From contig OZ026556.1 in the NCBI GenBank assembly GCA_964020155.1, forward strand, positions 3,137,501 through 3,201,500: a stretch of DNA of 64,000 bases. Reading direction: 5' to 3'. Under the pieces are notes generated by a model. The model had not been told where the DNA came from. It saw only the letters and a list, made by a program, of their open reading frames with translations, and made no database searches. The translations under genes were made by a program, and so were the position numbers. Origin of the DNA: Chondrilla cf. caribensis (lineage: Eukaryota > Porifera > Demospongiae > Chondrillida > Chondrillidae). Below are positions 1 to 12,800 of the stretch, in pieces (the first letter of the stretch is position 1; each line of letters opens with the position of its first letter).

Positions 1-784
1 TAAAATGTTTAAGTTGACAGCAAGCCGTGCTGTACATAGGCAGTGTGACAGTAAGGCAGTTGAAAATTGGAAACACCATCAACTCTGACACAACATCAAT
101 TATGACCTATATAGACAAGAGGACCACAGTATATTGTTAGTGTGCTTTAACTATTAGGCATTTAGAAAACAGTGGTAACATGTAATTTACACTACGTAGC
201 TGTACAAGGATGAACTGAATACAAACAACACACCGTGTCACTTACACAAACACAGACACAGACACACATATGCACACACATGCGCACACACACACTAACT
301 CACTAACTCACTAACCCAATGAGAAAATTTGTATACATATACCTAATAACAATCATCATTGGTCTCCAAGCCAAAATGGCCATTAGACCTCATGCAGCAT
401 GTTTGCAGTACTCTTCCTTCTTTGAAGGAAACTCTAATAGTATAGTATAAAATTGAATACATAGATACCACTTTCAGTTTGTCCAACTATGTTGTTTTCA
501 TAAGTCATGATCACAATATTATCAAAACACCATCAATTCTGACATGTCCTACGTACCTGCAAAATTATCATGTGCATGCAATGAATGATTGTATTAATTT
601 AACTATCACCCTGATTGAATAATTATTGTGCAAATGCATTTATTTTCCTATTGTATTCTCAATATTCCCATTGAGTTGATTTATACAATGGTTAAATAAT
701 TCCGTATCGTACTTGAATGTGTAATTGAATCATTGAGGTTGTAAACACACTCCTTCATTAAACTCATGTGTGGTATTTTTATAG
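1..784. other. Upstream sequence or intron of the first GABA-B-like receptor gene; no exon seen
   Basis: No coding exon is recognisable here. A degenerate CA-rich stretch with CTAACTCA repeats lies at about 241-315. The downstream paralogue has a signal-peptide exon about 840 bp before its second exon. Nothing like that exon is visible in these 784 bp, so the first exon of this gene is probably outside the window. Confidence 0.5.
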
Positions 785-3700
785 TGTTCAGCAACACCTG
801 GAGTCCTGGGCTTTATTGATCATGTCACCAATCCTAACCGGAATGAGACAGAAGTTATTGTTATTGGAGCTGATTGCTCAGTTTCAACACAGCCAATTGC
901 CAGCTTGACTCCAGTGTTCAACTTAGTCCAGGTAAACTATTAATAATGATAGGTAAGAACAGTATGTAACAACTGTAACTTATAAAAGCTGTACAGTAAA
1001 TATGACCATTAATAGAACATTAAGTTACAAGTGAGGTTAATACTTATAGGTAATGAAATTTGATCAGTTCTCAAGCTAATCACTTATACATTCTATTTAA
1101 CTGCATTATTAATCAGTTGTTGGAATACTATTGGTAAATGAACATCTGAGTATGCAAACTCATGACCATTATGATTATTGCTGACTCTATTAATGCCATT
1201 CAATCAATTTGTTGTGTAGATTTCACCAGAGTCAACCTCTCCTCGACTGTCAAATAGTAAAATTTATCCCACTTTTCTAAGAGTTGTTGCGCCTAATGAC
1301 AAAATTGTAACTGGAATTGTGGAACTCATGAAAACTCTCAATTGGAAGTACATTTCAATAATTACACAGGAAGAAGACATTTTTACATTGGTAAGCTTCA
1401 TCATTGAACCAGACAATAACACTTATGGTATTTTATACCCATCATTGGTTCCAGTATGTTATGATGCAGGTCACAGTATGAGGAAACATTCTTGCTCATC
1501 TAGTAGTCTGTATCGTGACCTGCAAAGCATAGTATATTGAGACATCTGACAATTAACAAACACTAGTTGAATTGGTTTACATCCATTGCCATACATTTGG
1601 CCATGTGAACAAAACTATAATTACTATTATCAGCTAATTTTATATGTCTTCAAATTATTATTTAACTGTACTAGATTTTGTGTTTTTTATTATGCATTTT
1701 ATCAGGTGCTGCACACCAACAGTAAAACAGCTAAAATCATCTGGGCTGGGGTCCAAACTAGCAGTCCTCACCCAGATGCAGTCAACTAATTGGTTGTCCA
1801 CAAACACCCACAAAACAAACAATTGGGAATCATGTACAACATACCAGGGCATTGTGCAGACGTGCATCTGAGTTGAGTACAAAGTGGTCAATTGCAGAAT
1901 GTCACATGATATCACCCAAAATTCAGTCAATTATGTGTCAAGATGTTGCCGTTTGCGATTTTCATGACAATAGTTGGCACATTATAACTCATTCGCTTGT
2001 GTAATGAATGATACATTATTTAATATGATATTTTTGCAATAGAGGATGTTTTGAATCATTGTGCATGTACCCAGTATATTACATAATGGTTGCTATTTTA
2101 CAGACAAGAGATGTCCTTATTGAGGAAACTGGAAATAGTAACTTGTACATTGCAGAGTCAGTTGGCTTTCCTACCCAAGAAAGCCCTCAAAATGCTCTGA
2201 AGAGTTTAAAGGTATAAAATGCTCACTAAAATTGGTAATAAAACACATTGTTAGCTTGTTGCATGTGTATTGAAGTGTATTGTATTGTAGTGCTTGTCAC
2301 TTTATACAGATGAAATTGTCTTCAGTTCTAAATTTACACAGGCATCTCATGGAAGGGTGATCTTCATGAACTGCTATTCAGCATATGCCTTAGAAATTAT
2401 GTGCCAGGTTAGTAAACCACTTTTATTAACTTAGTAGTAATAAATGACACAGTTAGATACAAACTTAAAGCTATCTTGCACTAGTATATGTTACACTATG
2501 CCTATTTATGGATATTATTGTAATGGTTGCAGCATTATAATTTTAATGTACCCTTTAAAAGATACAGCATTCAGATGTTTTATGAGTCTGTACTTGTGTA
2601 CGTCTGTACTTCTCTTTAAGGCACTTCATCTAGGTATGACCACACCAGATTATGCCTGGATCAGTTTTGGATGGTACTTTGACAAATTTTGGGAGGATTC
2701 ATACGAGAATCGTACCACGTATGATCCCTTCAATCATTGTACTCCCTCGGAACTTGAGCGCATAGTTGATCAAATGATTCTAATTGATTTATATCCGAGG
2801 CAAGATGACAAAGATTCAGACGTTATTATTGGGGAGCTGGTGAGTGTAGTGCCTTTGAGTGGGTAACAGTAATCTGTAGCATGACTTCCTACATGTGAAA
2901 ATATAGAATGAGACTATGTATGAAGAAAGGTATAGAGAGCAGTGGAATTCAACATTTGCTAGATTAAATGACTCCCAACGCCATCCAGATCGATTGACTG
3001 ATGGCAAGTTAATTTATGATACAATATGGCTGACAGCACTAGCTCTCCATAAAACCAATGAAGAACTAAAGACATTGGAGCAACATGCCAGTCTGGACAA
3101 TTTCACCCTCAATCCCACAGACACACTATCAGCAAGCATCTCAGATAGAATCTACAACAATGCATTGAATACAAGCTTTAATGGAGCCACTGTGAGTTGT
3201 TTATTATTCTCTGTGGATATAGAATTGATTTGTAACACAAGTTGAAGTGAAGACTCGGAGTTACAATTCTTTTTTAACTTGTAGGGGTTTCTTTATCTGC
3301 TTTCTAACGGTGATCGTGAACCTGAAGTCCGGTTTTATCAGTATAGAACTCAAGAAAGTTGTGAGTGTATTCATCTGTGTTGTATGGTGCTGTATTACAG
3401 AAAGTATCGGCTGGAATTGTATATAATATTTTACAAAATCTTGACAAAGGTTTCATTTAACAGATTCGATGGGCAATTAATATAATTATAATCAATTAGA
3501 AATTAATGATATTACTTAGCACCAACACAAAGATTATTTTACACTACACTCTATATTATGATTACTCATCCTCACATAAAGCTCCGTCATATACACATAC
3601 AGCCCTGAAGAGAATATCTGTTGGTCGCATGGATGGCAGTCTAAAGTTGACAGTAGACCCCTTGTACGAAGGTAATTCTCCATCATGTTTTCCTTTCTTA

Positions 3701-6700
3701 ATCTTACTATCTATATTCCTAATTAAGTTCAGCATACACTTTCTCTGCACTCCCAGGTGGAACTCCAAAAAGTCACACTCACGAGACCATCCACACAGCA
3801 CTCTTTGCTGTCTACACTACTCTGTCTATTGTTGGTGTTCTATTCGCAATTGCCTGCCTCATCTTCAACCTGGTATTCAGAAATAAGATGTGAGTTTATC
3901 TGAACAAGACACATTTGTATAATGCTAATGAACAAGAGAGGGTGGCTGGAAGTATACAGACACCGTGCAGTATGCTTTTGCAATGAGCTCAACTTTAGAT
4001 CATAAGTATCCCAATAGTGATCAGGTGTATGTAACTGTGGAATCAAGTTGCTATACTGCTAACATTTAAATTGTCCTACGATGTTGTTTTTGAGCACTTA
4101 TATCGCACACTATGCTATAGCCTAAGAGTCTATATTATTAGGATTAAGGATTTAACTTCCACTTACTGATCTTCCTGTTCCATCTGTAATTATTAACTTA
4201 TTAACTTATGTCCAAGATCTATTTCACAAATAAGGTCACCTGTACTTCCATGCCTTATGGAAGATGTGTATATAGCGTCAACATTATTAGGCTGCATTTC
4301 ATATAGTTTGGTATACACCATAGCATAAGGTGGTATACATACAGATACACATAGTTTACCAACATTACAAGGGGTGTATACCGTTGGCATCAATGCAGCG
4401 ACTTTGTCAGATGTTGAACTGTTTCAATATTTCTAAATCACCTTTTATTGCAGCATGATGTCAATAAATGAAAACAAGTTTATAACAGCATTATCTTATG
4501 AGATCACTTATACACTTGCAGGATTGTGAAGCTCTCCAGTCCGTATCTCAATATAGTGTTCATCATTGGTATCAGTATGATTTACCTCCTGACTGTAATC
4601 CTTGGAGTAGATGACAATTTGGTAAGTATCAATGTGATGAGTGGGTTCTGTCAGGCAACGGTGTGGATTGGAGTGATAGCCTTCACTTTGGTCTATGGAG
4701 TGGTGCTAGCAAAGACATTCAAGGTGTTCTTCATCTTTAAGAATCTACAAGTTGCCAAACCGGACCAAAAAAAGGTTAGCAAAATATATTATTTTACATA
4801 TTTCTTACATTACCCAACCATTATGAATATGCAAGAGTCACTGCTAATGATCTGTTATACATAGATTTGCTTATGCTTTATACTACTTAATATGTACCCT
4901 GTGTTTCCCCCAGAAAAAAAAATAAAGGGGGGGGGGGGCACTGTGAATGTTCTGATGTATAATTATCAATATTGCTTTAACACTTAACACAATAACATTA
5001 TAAATCTCTAGACTATAGTAAACATTAATTGAAGATAGGTGGTTCTACCTGTTATTTTATATTGAAATGACTTGGTGGAAATACTAAATCATAGATAAAC
5101 TTTGTTTATTGCTATAATTTAGTTGATTCTGGTACAAGGCCGTATATTCTTTATTCTAACCAAAAAATTATGTTGTCACAGAACAGAGAATAGGGGAGGG
5201 GGGAGCACCCCCTTTGGGGGAAACCTTGTGTACCTATTGGTATGAAACCCTTATCCAACCCCTCATGAGCTAACTAGGCCGTGGCAGTGAGCCAGAGGGT
5301 TGGGAAATTGATTACTGTAATATTGTGTATAAACAGTAACAACAGCATATTAACCACTGGTGGGGAAGGGTTTTGCACAATAAGCCTGTGCAAGGCCTAA
5401 GGTTGACAAAATAATATCACTGGATTTACACCAAACCAACCGAAAATAGACCGAAGTCTCTATCGGTTGGGAGACCGAAGTCCGATTTTGATGGCAACCA
5501 GTGATTACCTCCCAGTCATCCAAATCCTCAAAATCCTCAATCCTCAATATGGTGACTTCATATTATCTTGAAACAAATTTTTGCTATTACAATTTTGCAA
5601 CTGTATTAGAGGCCTGCCCATACTGCAGGGTTGTGGGAAAAACATAAGAATGGCAATCAACCCTTTATCAATGTAGGAAGCTTAATATGCAGGCTTTATT
5701 TTTCCTCTAATCCCGCTCAGCCTCTGGGGTTGGTGGATGAGGGAGTGGTTCAGTTTGATAGGTACATGCTTCATATTGAATTTACTACTAGATTGTTTCT
5801 GGCACTTTTCAAATTTTACAGGTGATTCAAGACTGGCATATGCTTCTTTTGCTGGGAGTATTGCTAGCTATTGATGCCATCTTCCTAATTATTGTAACAG
5901 CTGTACCTCAAGCCATCCTAAGGGCACAACTTGACGAAATAGTAACAACAGTGAGACATACTTTTTGTGATTTATTACAGACTGAGTTGCTAATGTGTGT
6001 AATGTCTTTAATACATAATCCATGCAGAATGGAGAACTACCAATTGAAGTATATCGGTGTACTTCAGAAAACTTCCAAATTTGGGTTCCAATTCTCTTGC
6101 TATACAAAATTATTGAGATTGTGTTTAGTCTCATGTTTGCCTTTGAGACCAGAAAGATCAAAGTGAAGGAGCTCAATGACTCCAGAATGGTCATCTTCTC
6201 CGTCTACACCATTGTGGTAGCTGGTATTGCAGTGACTCCTGTCATTTTTCTATTGGGTGAAATGGTGACTGTCAGGTATGCCATTGTAGGGATAATCTGT
6301 CTTGTCTCATCAACTGTGCTTTTGGGGATGAACTTTATTCCAAAGGTGAGACTGCCATGTGCAATGGGAGTAAGTCATTAACCTGTATAAATACAATGTC
6401 ATTTTATATATGCATTCCCAATCGATTAATTAAATAATTATAACTGATAACTGTAAACACTTGATGCAATTGAACCTGCTCAACAAAGAAAGGAAAAAAA
6501 AGGAAGGAAAACAGGCAGCTGAGGGACTCGGGTTCCAAGTGTTTACAACTATCACACACCTACTACATTATCTAGAATTGAACGTTAAATTGTATTATGT
6601 GATCGAATTGATTGGTTTAGATGTATAGAATCGAAAATAATTTAATAATTATTAATTGTTGTCAATGTAACATATTATATGTTTCAAAAATAAATTGAAG

Positions 6701-7445
6701 TGGGTTTCGATTAGTATAAAAAAATTTTACATTTATTTGTGTTTTTATTCTATCTGTCCAGATGCTCTATTTGCACAAGAATCCCAGTGGTGAAATAGAT
6801 TTAAATTTTGAAAGTGTGACAGGAAAAATGATGCACAATAAAGTAAGAATTTTTCTATAATTCAGATTGTGATCACTTAAACTTTAGGCAATATTCTTTT
6901 GATTTATGAAGAATTCCAACAAGCCCAGAAGTGCACTTCAAAACACCACTGATGTGACTAGATCAACGCAAGAGATGGAAGTCACTATCAATGTGAGATA
7001 ACCTATATAATTAATTAATATATATAATTGTATTTGATATAATTAGTGCAAAATAACTGTAAGTAGCAGCCTCCATAGCTAACTTCCTTTATTGAGCTCT
7101 AGACTGAAGGCTACGTACATATAAAGGAAATCTGAGTCATTGGTACATGCACTCCTCATTTACAATTAAAGTTATCAACTTGAAGTCTTGTCAAGTGATT
7201 CTGTCTTTCAAATGATGTTGCCTTCACAGCAATATATATGATTCCATCAATTTTGTTTGTTCATGCAGAGAAATACTGAGGATATCAACAAACTAAAAGA
7301 TTCTGCCACTAACAAAAAATGTAGGTTCATTATGTGACTACAAGTGATTATTGACAATGATTATGAATTTTGCAATATTCATTCCAGTTGATAATTTACT
7401 CAGTGACATGCTAATCTTTGTGTAGTGGCCTTCATTGAAGAATGA
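785..7445 (+). CDS. GABA-B-type metabotropic receptor (class C GPCR), copy 1, 5'-partial
   Basis: Sixteen exons join in frame to a stop: 785-931, 1220-1390, 2104-2211, 2342-2407, 2621-2839, 2907-3191, 3285-3360, 3603-3671, 3757-3889, 4522-4774, 5822-5950, 6028-6345, 6762-6842, 6912-6992, 7269-7320 and 7426-7445, giving 735 residues. Exons 1-8 encode a periplasmic-binding-like ligand domain (ANF_receptor type), with STQPIASL and TLNWKYISIITQEED. There is no cysteine-rich linker, as is usual for GABA-B receptors. TM1 is in exon 9, TM2-3 in exon 10, TM4 in exon 11 and TM5-7 in exon 12. Family marks are SSPYLN after TM1, LNDS before TM6, and the cysteine pair GFCQ (top of TM3) and YRCTSE (extracellular loop 2). 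The cytoplasmic tail is short and shows no obvious coiled coil. The signal-peptide exon is missing from the window. Role by family: G-protein-coupled receptor for a small amino-acid-like ligand at the plasma membrane; the actual ligand is unknown. A candidate AATAAA lies at 7614. Confidence 0.92.
4903..5224. mobile_element. Candidate ~320-bp element with short terminal inverted repeats, in a receptor intron
   Basis: The ends read GTTTCCCCCAGA and TTTGGGGGAAAC, which are inverted over about 10 bp. TGTACC occurs just outside both ends (4894-4899 and 5228-5233) and could be a target duplication. The interior has a G homopolymer and no ORF. The paralogous intron of copy 2 lacks it. The short ends could be coincidence. 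Confidence 0.4.
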
Positions 7446-9081
7446 AAAAATGGTATTAACTATAGACAATGGATTTTTGTATCAAATATACCATTACTAT
7501 AGTTGTGTAATTATTGAGTGTGGGCATAATGATATCCAATTGTAGCATCATCCATTTGTATTGATGATCAATGACATACGCATATTTTACAGGCTACTGT
7601 GTGATAATTTCGTAATAAAATTCAACTGATTTTGCTTCACATACGGTTCGTTATAATAAACTATTATATTTTTAATATATAGGATCAGTATGAAGATCAA
7701 GATAACATTGTCATAAGAATTAATTTGATATATTATATCATCTCTGGACTTGGACGTGGCACCATATTATGTGTACAACAATCTAACAATAATATAGTGA
7801 CTGTTAACCTATGATATCAAAATGCCTAGGTTTAATTGACATCAAGGTTCATCATATCAACTCTATAGCTCGATCTATAATGCCTGCAAAAGAAATTCTT
7901 AGATTGCAATATGGTTGTGAATTTCATGGGGGGTATAATAATCATGGGTATCTGTGTAGGTATCTGTAATTGAGTGCTATACACATGCAAATGAAATCCC
8001 TATTGAGACATGGTGACTTTAATTCCTGTTCCAGTGAAGTGATACTAATATCCAGAACAATAAGAATGGTGTGTTACAGTAGTAGTATTATATTATCACT
8101 CTGTGTGCATGTGAATGTATATAGTGAGTATGGATGTCTGTGTGGGATGAAAAGACAGGAAATCCAGCTCTAATTGAGTATCCTACAGCTGTAAATGATA
8201 CCCTATTGGGAACTACCTTTTCCATTATAACAGTTACAGTTACTGTAAGAATTTTAGATAATACAATGTACGTAACATGCATACGTAATATTATTAGTAT
8301 TAATAATATAGTTCATATTCTCTCTCAGAGATAGAAGATGAGTAGAGTTTTGTATAATCTCAAATCTGCTCTATGGGGGCTTGTACAGTGTTATGTACAG
8401 GAAATAGTGTAAATGCCCACTAGCTCTTATTCAGCTTGTGAGTGTAGGATGGTTGTTCACAAAGATGAATTAGTAAAATACACTGATACGAGAACATTGA
8501 AATGAGTAGATATGTAAACACCTGCCTTGTATGGCATTCACCATTGAAATTCAACCCATTCAATGTATAGGAATATATGTATACCTACGGATTCCAAAGT
8601 TAGCCACTGTGCACCCTGGATGTGCATATGGAGCATTGCAATACAAGGTTCAATCCTATCTCATGAGAATGAAACTACATTGACCCATGCCTGAATCCCT
8701 AAAACTGATATTTATATACGTCGAATACACTGGAATTATGCCATTTACCTGAATATTGAAATAGGAAGAAAATTGTAACATAAGCACTACATGAGCTAGT
8801 AAGTTTTGTCCTGGAATACTTTTAGTCCATATTATTTAGTATTTAGTAAAGACGTCAGTAGTCCCTGGACACCAAAGGAATCGCTCCTCGATTAAGAAAT
8901 TAAAAATATATCGAAAATTCTTCCTACCTCACTAGAGGTACAGGTGCTAAATGTTCTATACAGCCATATTCCAAAAGAAATCTGTCTCTTCCTCGTGGAG
9001 TTACAAAGGATGAAATAGACGCCCAATGCGGCAATTACTGAACGCGCAGGCCATTTCTGGACGGCATTTTAAAACCCTACA

Positions 9082-9146
9082 TTATAGCATAGATACTCGA
9101 CCTTATAGTATAAGGTCACTATAAGGTCAAGTATCTATGATTATAG
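9082..9146. repeat. Palindromic element, CATAGATACT family
   Basis: Arms of about 28 bp (9082-9109 and 9118-9146) pair with few mismatches. The outer sequence is CATAGATACT on one side and AGTATCTATG on the other. The same outer motif recurs at 9561-9635 and in related form at 43190 and 57409. Confidence 0.65.
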
Positions 9147-9560
9147 CTTACGTTATACTTTTTGTAGCTATTTATATCCATAATAACTATTATATGTTAT
9201 ATATACTATTATATGTTATTTCCCAATGTTCTCACGATATAATTGTTTTCGATGAAATCAATCATGACACTAACTTTTCTACATTGTGTTCACCGCATTG
9301 TCCACATGCTAATTTTCAGAATGGTCTGCATTTTGATGCTATTTGTGGAAGACTTACACAATGAGTAGTTTGATCAAACAGGGTATTTCCTTATCATTAA
9401 TACCCTAAAATTGGCGGTCATTATCATCATCAACAACGGTTGAAAAAGTGGACGTAGTCTATATCCAGGAGAATTTTACTTTTAGCTGAAACCTATGTAG
9501 CCCCAAAATTTCCGCTTTCCAAATATTAGTCCCGAAATACCGGACACTACTCTATATTAT

Positions 9561-9635
9561 ACCATAGATACTCTATACTACGCAACCTAAACCTATATAG
9601 GCATTTACGATACGTAGTATAGAGTATCTATGATT
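9561..9635. repeat. Palindromic element, CATAGATACTCTA family
   Basis: The arms 9563-9582 and 9613-9632 are exact inverted copies over 20 bp (CATAGATACTCTATACTACG and its complement) around a ~30-bp loop. A partial third arm, CCATAGACTCTAAACTCTA, follows at 9639. Confidence 0.75.
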
Positions 9636-9658
9636 ATACCATAGACTCTAAACTCTAC

Positions 9659-9734
9659 TAGTCTGACGTAGCCCAGACCCTTCCGGCCTCCATTTTATTA
9701 CGGTGCGGAAAGGGGTCTGGGCTACGTCAGACTA
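9659..9734. repeat. Perfect 22-bp inverted repeat (foldback) in the receptor 2 promoter region
   Basis: The left arm starts TAGTCTGACGTAGCCCAGAC and the right arm ends GTCTGGGCTACGTCAGACTA. Pairing extends through CC/GG and TTCC/GGAA with a small bulge. The loop is ~22 bp. It sits ~110 bp upstream of the receptor 2 start codon and differs in sequence from the CATAGA family next to it. Confidence 0.8.
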
Positions 9735-9844
9735 AAACCCTACGTACACCCGTGTCATTTTACAAATATCGATATTATATAGACTATAGGTACACACGTA
9801 CACACACACATACCCCAGAATCAGAGTCGGGGGAACGAAGAAAG

Positions 9845-12800
9845 ATGAGGTTGTCTCCTAGCAGGTGTACTCCTTTAAGTATAGTCTTTTTCTGGAGTTT
9901 ACTCAGTGTTGATATTCATTCTATCGAGGGTGCAAGGCCGTTATATTTCCAGCTACATGTGTCCCAACAAGAAGATTCTGATAAATCAGGATATATCCCT
10001 GCTGTTGATTTAGCTTTGAGTCTAATCAACGACAACTCGAGTATTCTACCTGAATACGAGCTGAAGTACACCGACATCATTGATTCAGGAGTAAGGCAAA
10101 GTCATTTAGTATTTTATTACTAAATTCAGAATCTGTTATACCAATGTATATCAGATTCTATAACAACTTTGCTCGTCGGATCAATTTGTTCGAATATTAA
10201 TCGTCCGAAATTCTTGAAGGCCTTACTAATAGTAGAGAGGGCGCAAGAAGTGTGTTCAATACACTCAGGAGAAAATCCGCTTTCCTCGCGATGGCCCGAA
10301 AACGTAAATTTGGCACCGCGAGTATGAGAATTCGGCCGGGCTAGCTTATCTTTGTCATTTTTAGTAGATGAGAATTAACGGAAATATCGCTGCATGCTCC
10401 CGGACATGTCTCCTAACACATATTCGTATTTCGGCAACGTCCACATGCCTGAATTGTATAGAACTCTATTATAGGGATGACGCGGAAAAATGGCGGGCTA
10501 TATCACGCCGCGCACACTGTTTCGCAAAATTATCGTCTATGAGTTCGAAATTCGGCCACGGCCATCGACTAGAATAGACCACATCGTTATAGTTAACTGT
10601 TAATTTTGTTTTGTATTGTGAATGAAAACCTGATTTTCTGTCCTTTATACGCGCATACAGACCTAAACTATCAATCGCGATTCGCGAATCTGCGATTCCA
10701 ATTAACCTTCTATCACAAGCTATTCTACTTGACAAAGTTTCCAGACTGCAAAATGGAGGAAATACATCTGATTCAGTGAACGCTAATGTTACATACTTAA
10801 TCACTGAATTATGTGCGTTTTTTTACATTTCTCTTCTTACACGTGCTACATGTTCTTTTGTTACACTAATAATATCCATACTGCAGTCCAAAACTAGTGA
10901 TTTGCTCACAAACTGTTATTTTACTCTATAGTGTTCAGCTACAAAAAGTCTTCATGGTTTTATTGATCATGTCACTAATCCTGATCAGAATAAGACAGAA
11001 GTCATTGTCATCGAAACTGACTGCTCAATTTCAACCCAACCAATTGCCAGCTTAACTTCGGCATTCAATCTAGTTCAGGTAATTGATCATTAGCTATATA
11101 CAGTTGCTATAAGAGTAATTTAAATGATCTGTGGTTACTACAATTAAATTTTAAGTAGGATGTCAATTACAAATGTCATAATTTTATTTGGCTATGATAT
11201 CAGTTAAAAAGCTAGTGAGTATATATTGAGTATAGGCATTATTAAAAAGCTATTGGCAAATAAAATTAATACAGTATGGACCAGAATTCGAAACCTCATG
11301 CATTACCAGATTTTGTTATTTATTCTAAGCAATGATATTTATTCTGGTGTGCATTAGATTGCATCAGTTTCAACCTCTCCTCGTCTGTCGGATAGTAACA
11401 CGTATCCTAATTTTCTAAGACTTGTTGCACCTGACAATGGAACTGTACCTGCAGTTGTGGCACTCATGGAAACTCTCAACTGGAAGTACATCTCAATAAT
11501 CACTCAAGAAGAAGACGTATTTACACTTGTAAGCCACGTCATTGAAGTAATGATCCTGAACACTTGGTCTGCCAGTTCCTGTTACAGCTATACTGTACTT
11601 CATTTAGTATTAAACTAGCCGTTCAACAGCTGATTCATGCAAGTTAGCTCCTGCATGTCTATTCACATGTACAGAACAGAGACCACCTTATTGAACAAGT
11701 TGAGAAGAATAATTTTTACATTGCTGTGTCAGATAGCTTTCCTACTGGAGAAAGTCCTCAACATGCCTTAACAACTTTGAAGGTAATTCAAGTGCACATG
11801 TATGCCAAGTTCATTCAATTTGAAAGATTCTCAGTTTTTCCTATCATATAGTACATCAGTGATATGATTTTGCTGCACTGTTGACCACGCATTTTGTTGA
11901 TCATATTAATTTTATTATGGTGTACTGTGTAGTAAATTATTTTTGATTGTTATTGATACTTTTCACAGAACTCCCATGGAAGGGTGATATTTTTGAATTG
12001 TTACCCACAATATACTTTGGAAATTTTATGCCAGGTAAGTTTTTGCAATTTCAATATGTACTTTAAAATTAGAGTTGATAACCAAAATTTGATTCCAATA
12101 GTATATAGATACATATATGAGCACAGTCATTCGTAATTTTTTAATGTTGTACTTAGTCTATTTTATATTCATAATATGCTATTATCTGCAGACAATTGAT
12201 ATGGAATTACTTAGGTCCAGTATTTTCACTTATATAGTGAGCATTACTGATTCACAGAATCATTGTTTGTCTTCAAGGCACTTTCTCTAGGTATGACCTC
12301 ACCGGATTATGCCTGGATTGGTTTTGGATTGTACAACCAGAAATTTTGGAAAGACCCATACGCAAATCGTAGCTCATATGATGCCTTCAATTGCGATCCT
12401 ACGGAACTTGAGCACATAGTTGATGAATTGATTCTAATTGACCTGTTTCAAAGACAAGATGAGAATGATGCACCCATTTTTATTGGAGATCTGGTGAGCA
12501 AAGTGTCTTAACATTAAAAAGAATTGACCACCTGTAGAATAGTGCTTTCTATATGAAATTGCAGAGTGCCACTACATATAAAGAAAAGTATGAAGAACAG
12601 TGCAATGAAACATTTAAGTTTATTAACGATCCTCGATGTCAGGACCAATTGCAAGATAGCAAGTTCTCTTATGATGCAGTGTGGCTAGCAGCACTAGCCC
12701 TACATAAAACTAATGAAGAACTGAAGTCATTGGAACAACATGTCAGTCTGGACAATTTTACCCTAGATAATACAGACAACCTGTCAGGCAAGATTGCATC

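Larger units (their letters stand above)
7446..9844. other. Intergenic region between the two receptor genes
   Basis: No coding exon is recognised over 2.4 kb. The distal part holds three separate inverted repeats (9082-9146, 9561-9635, 9659-9734). The last lies about 110 bp before the start codon of receptor copy 2, so it is inside the probable promoter. Confidence 0.6.

Noticed and set aside
2444..2866. 140-residue ORF on + inside receptor copy 1
   Set aside because: It is real exon 2621-2839 read through its upstream intron; the first ~59 residues have no match in the paralogue, and a good acceptor lies at 2620.
10469..10804. 111-residue ORF on - in the CpG-rich intron
   Set aside because: No recognisable protein pattern and no splice context; antisense to a receptor intron.
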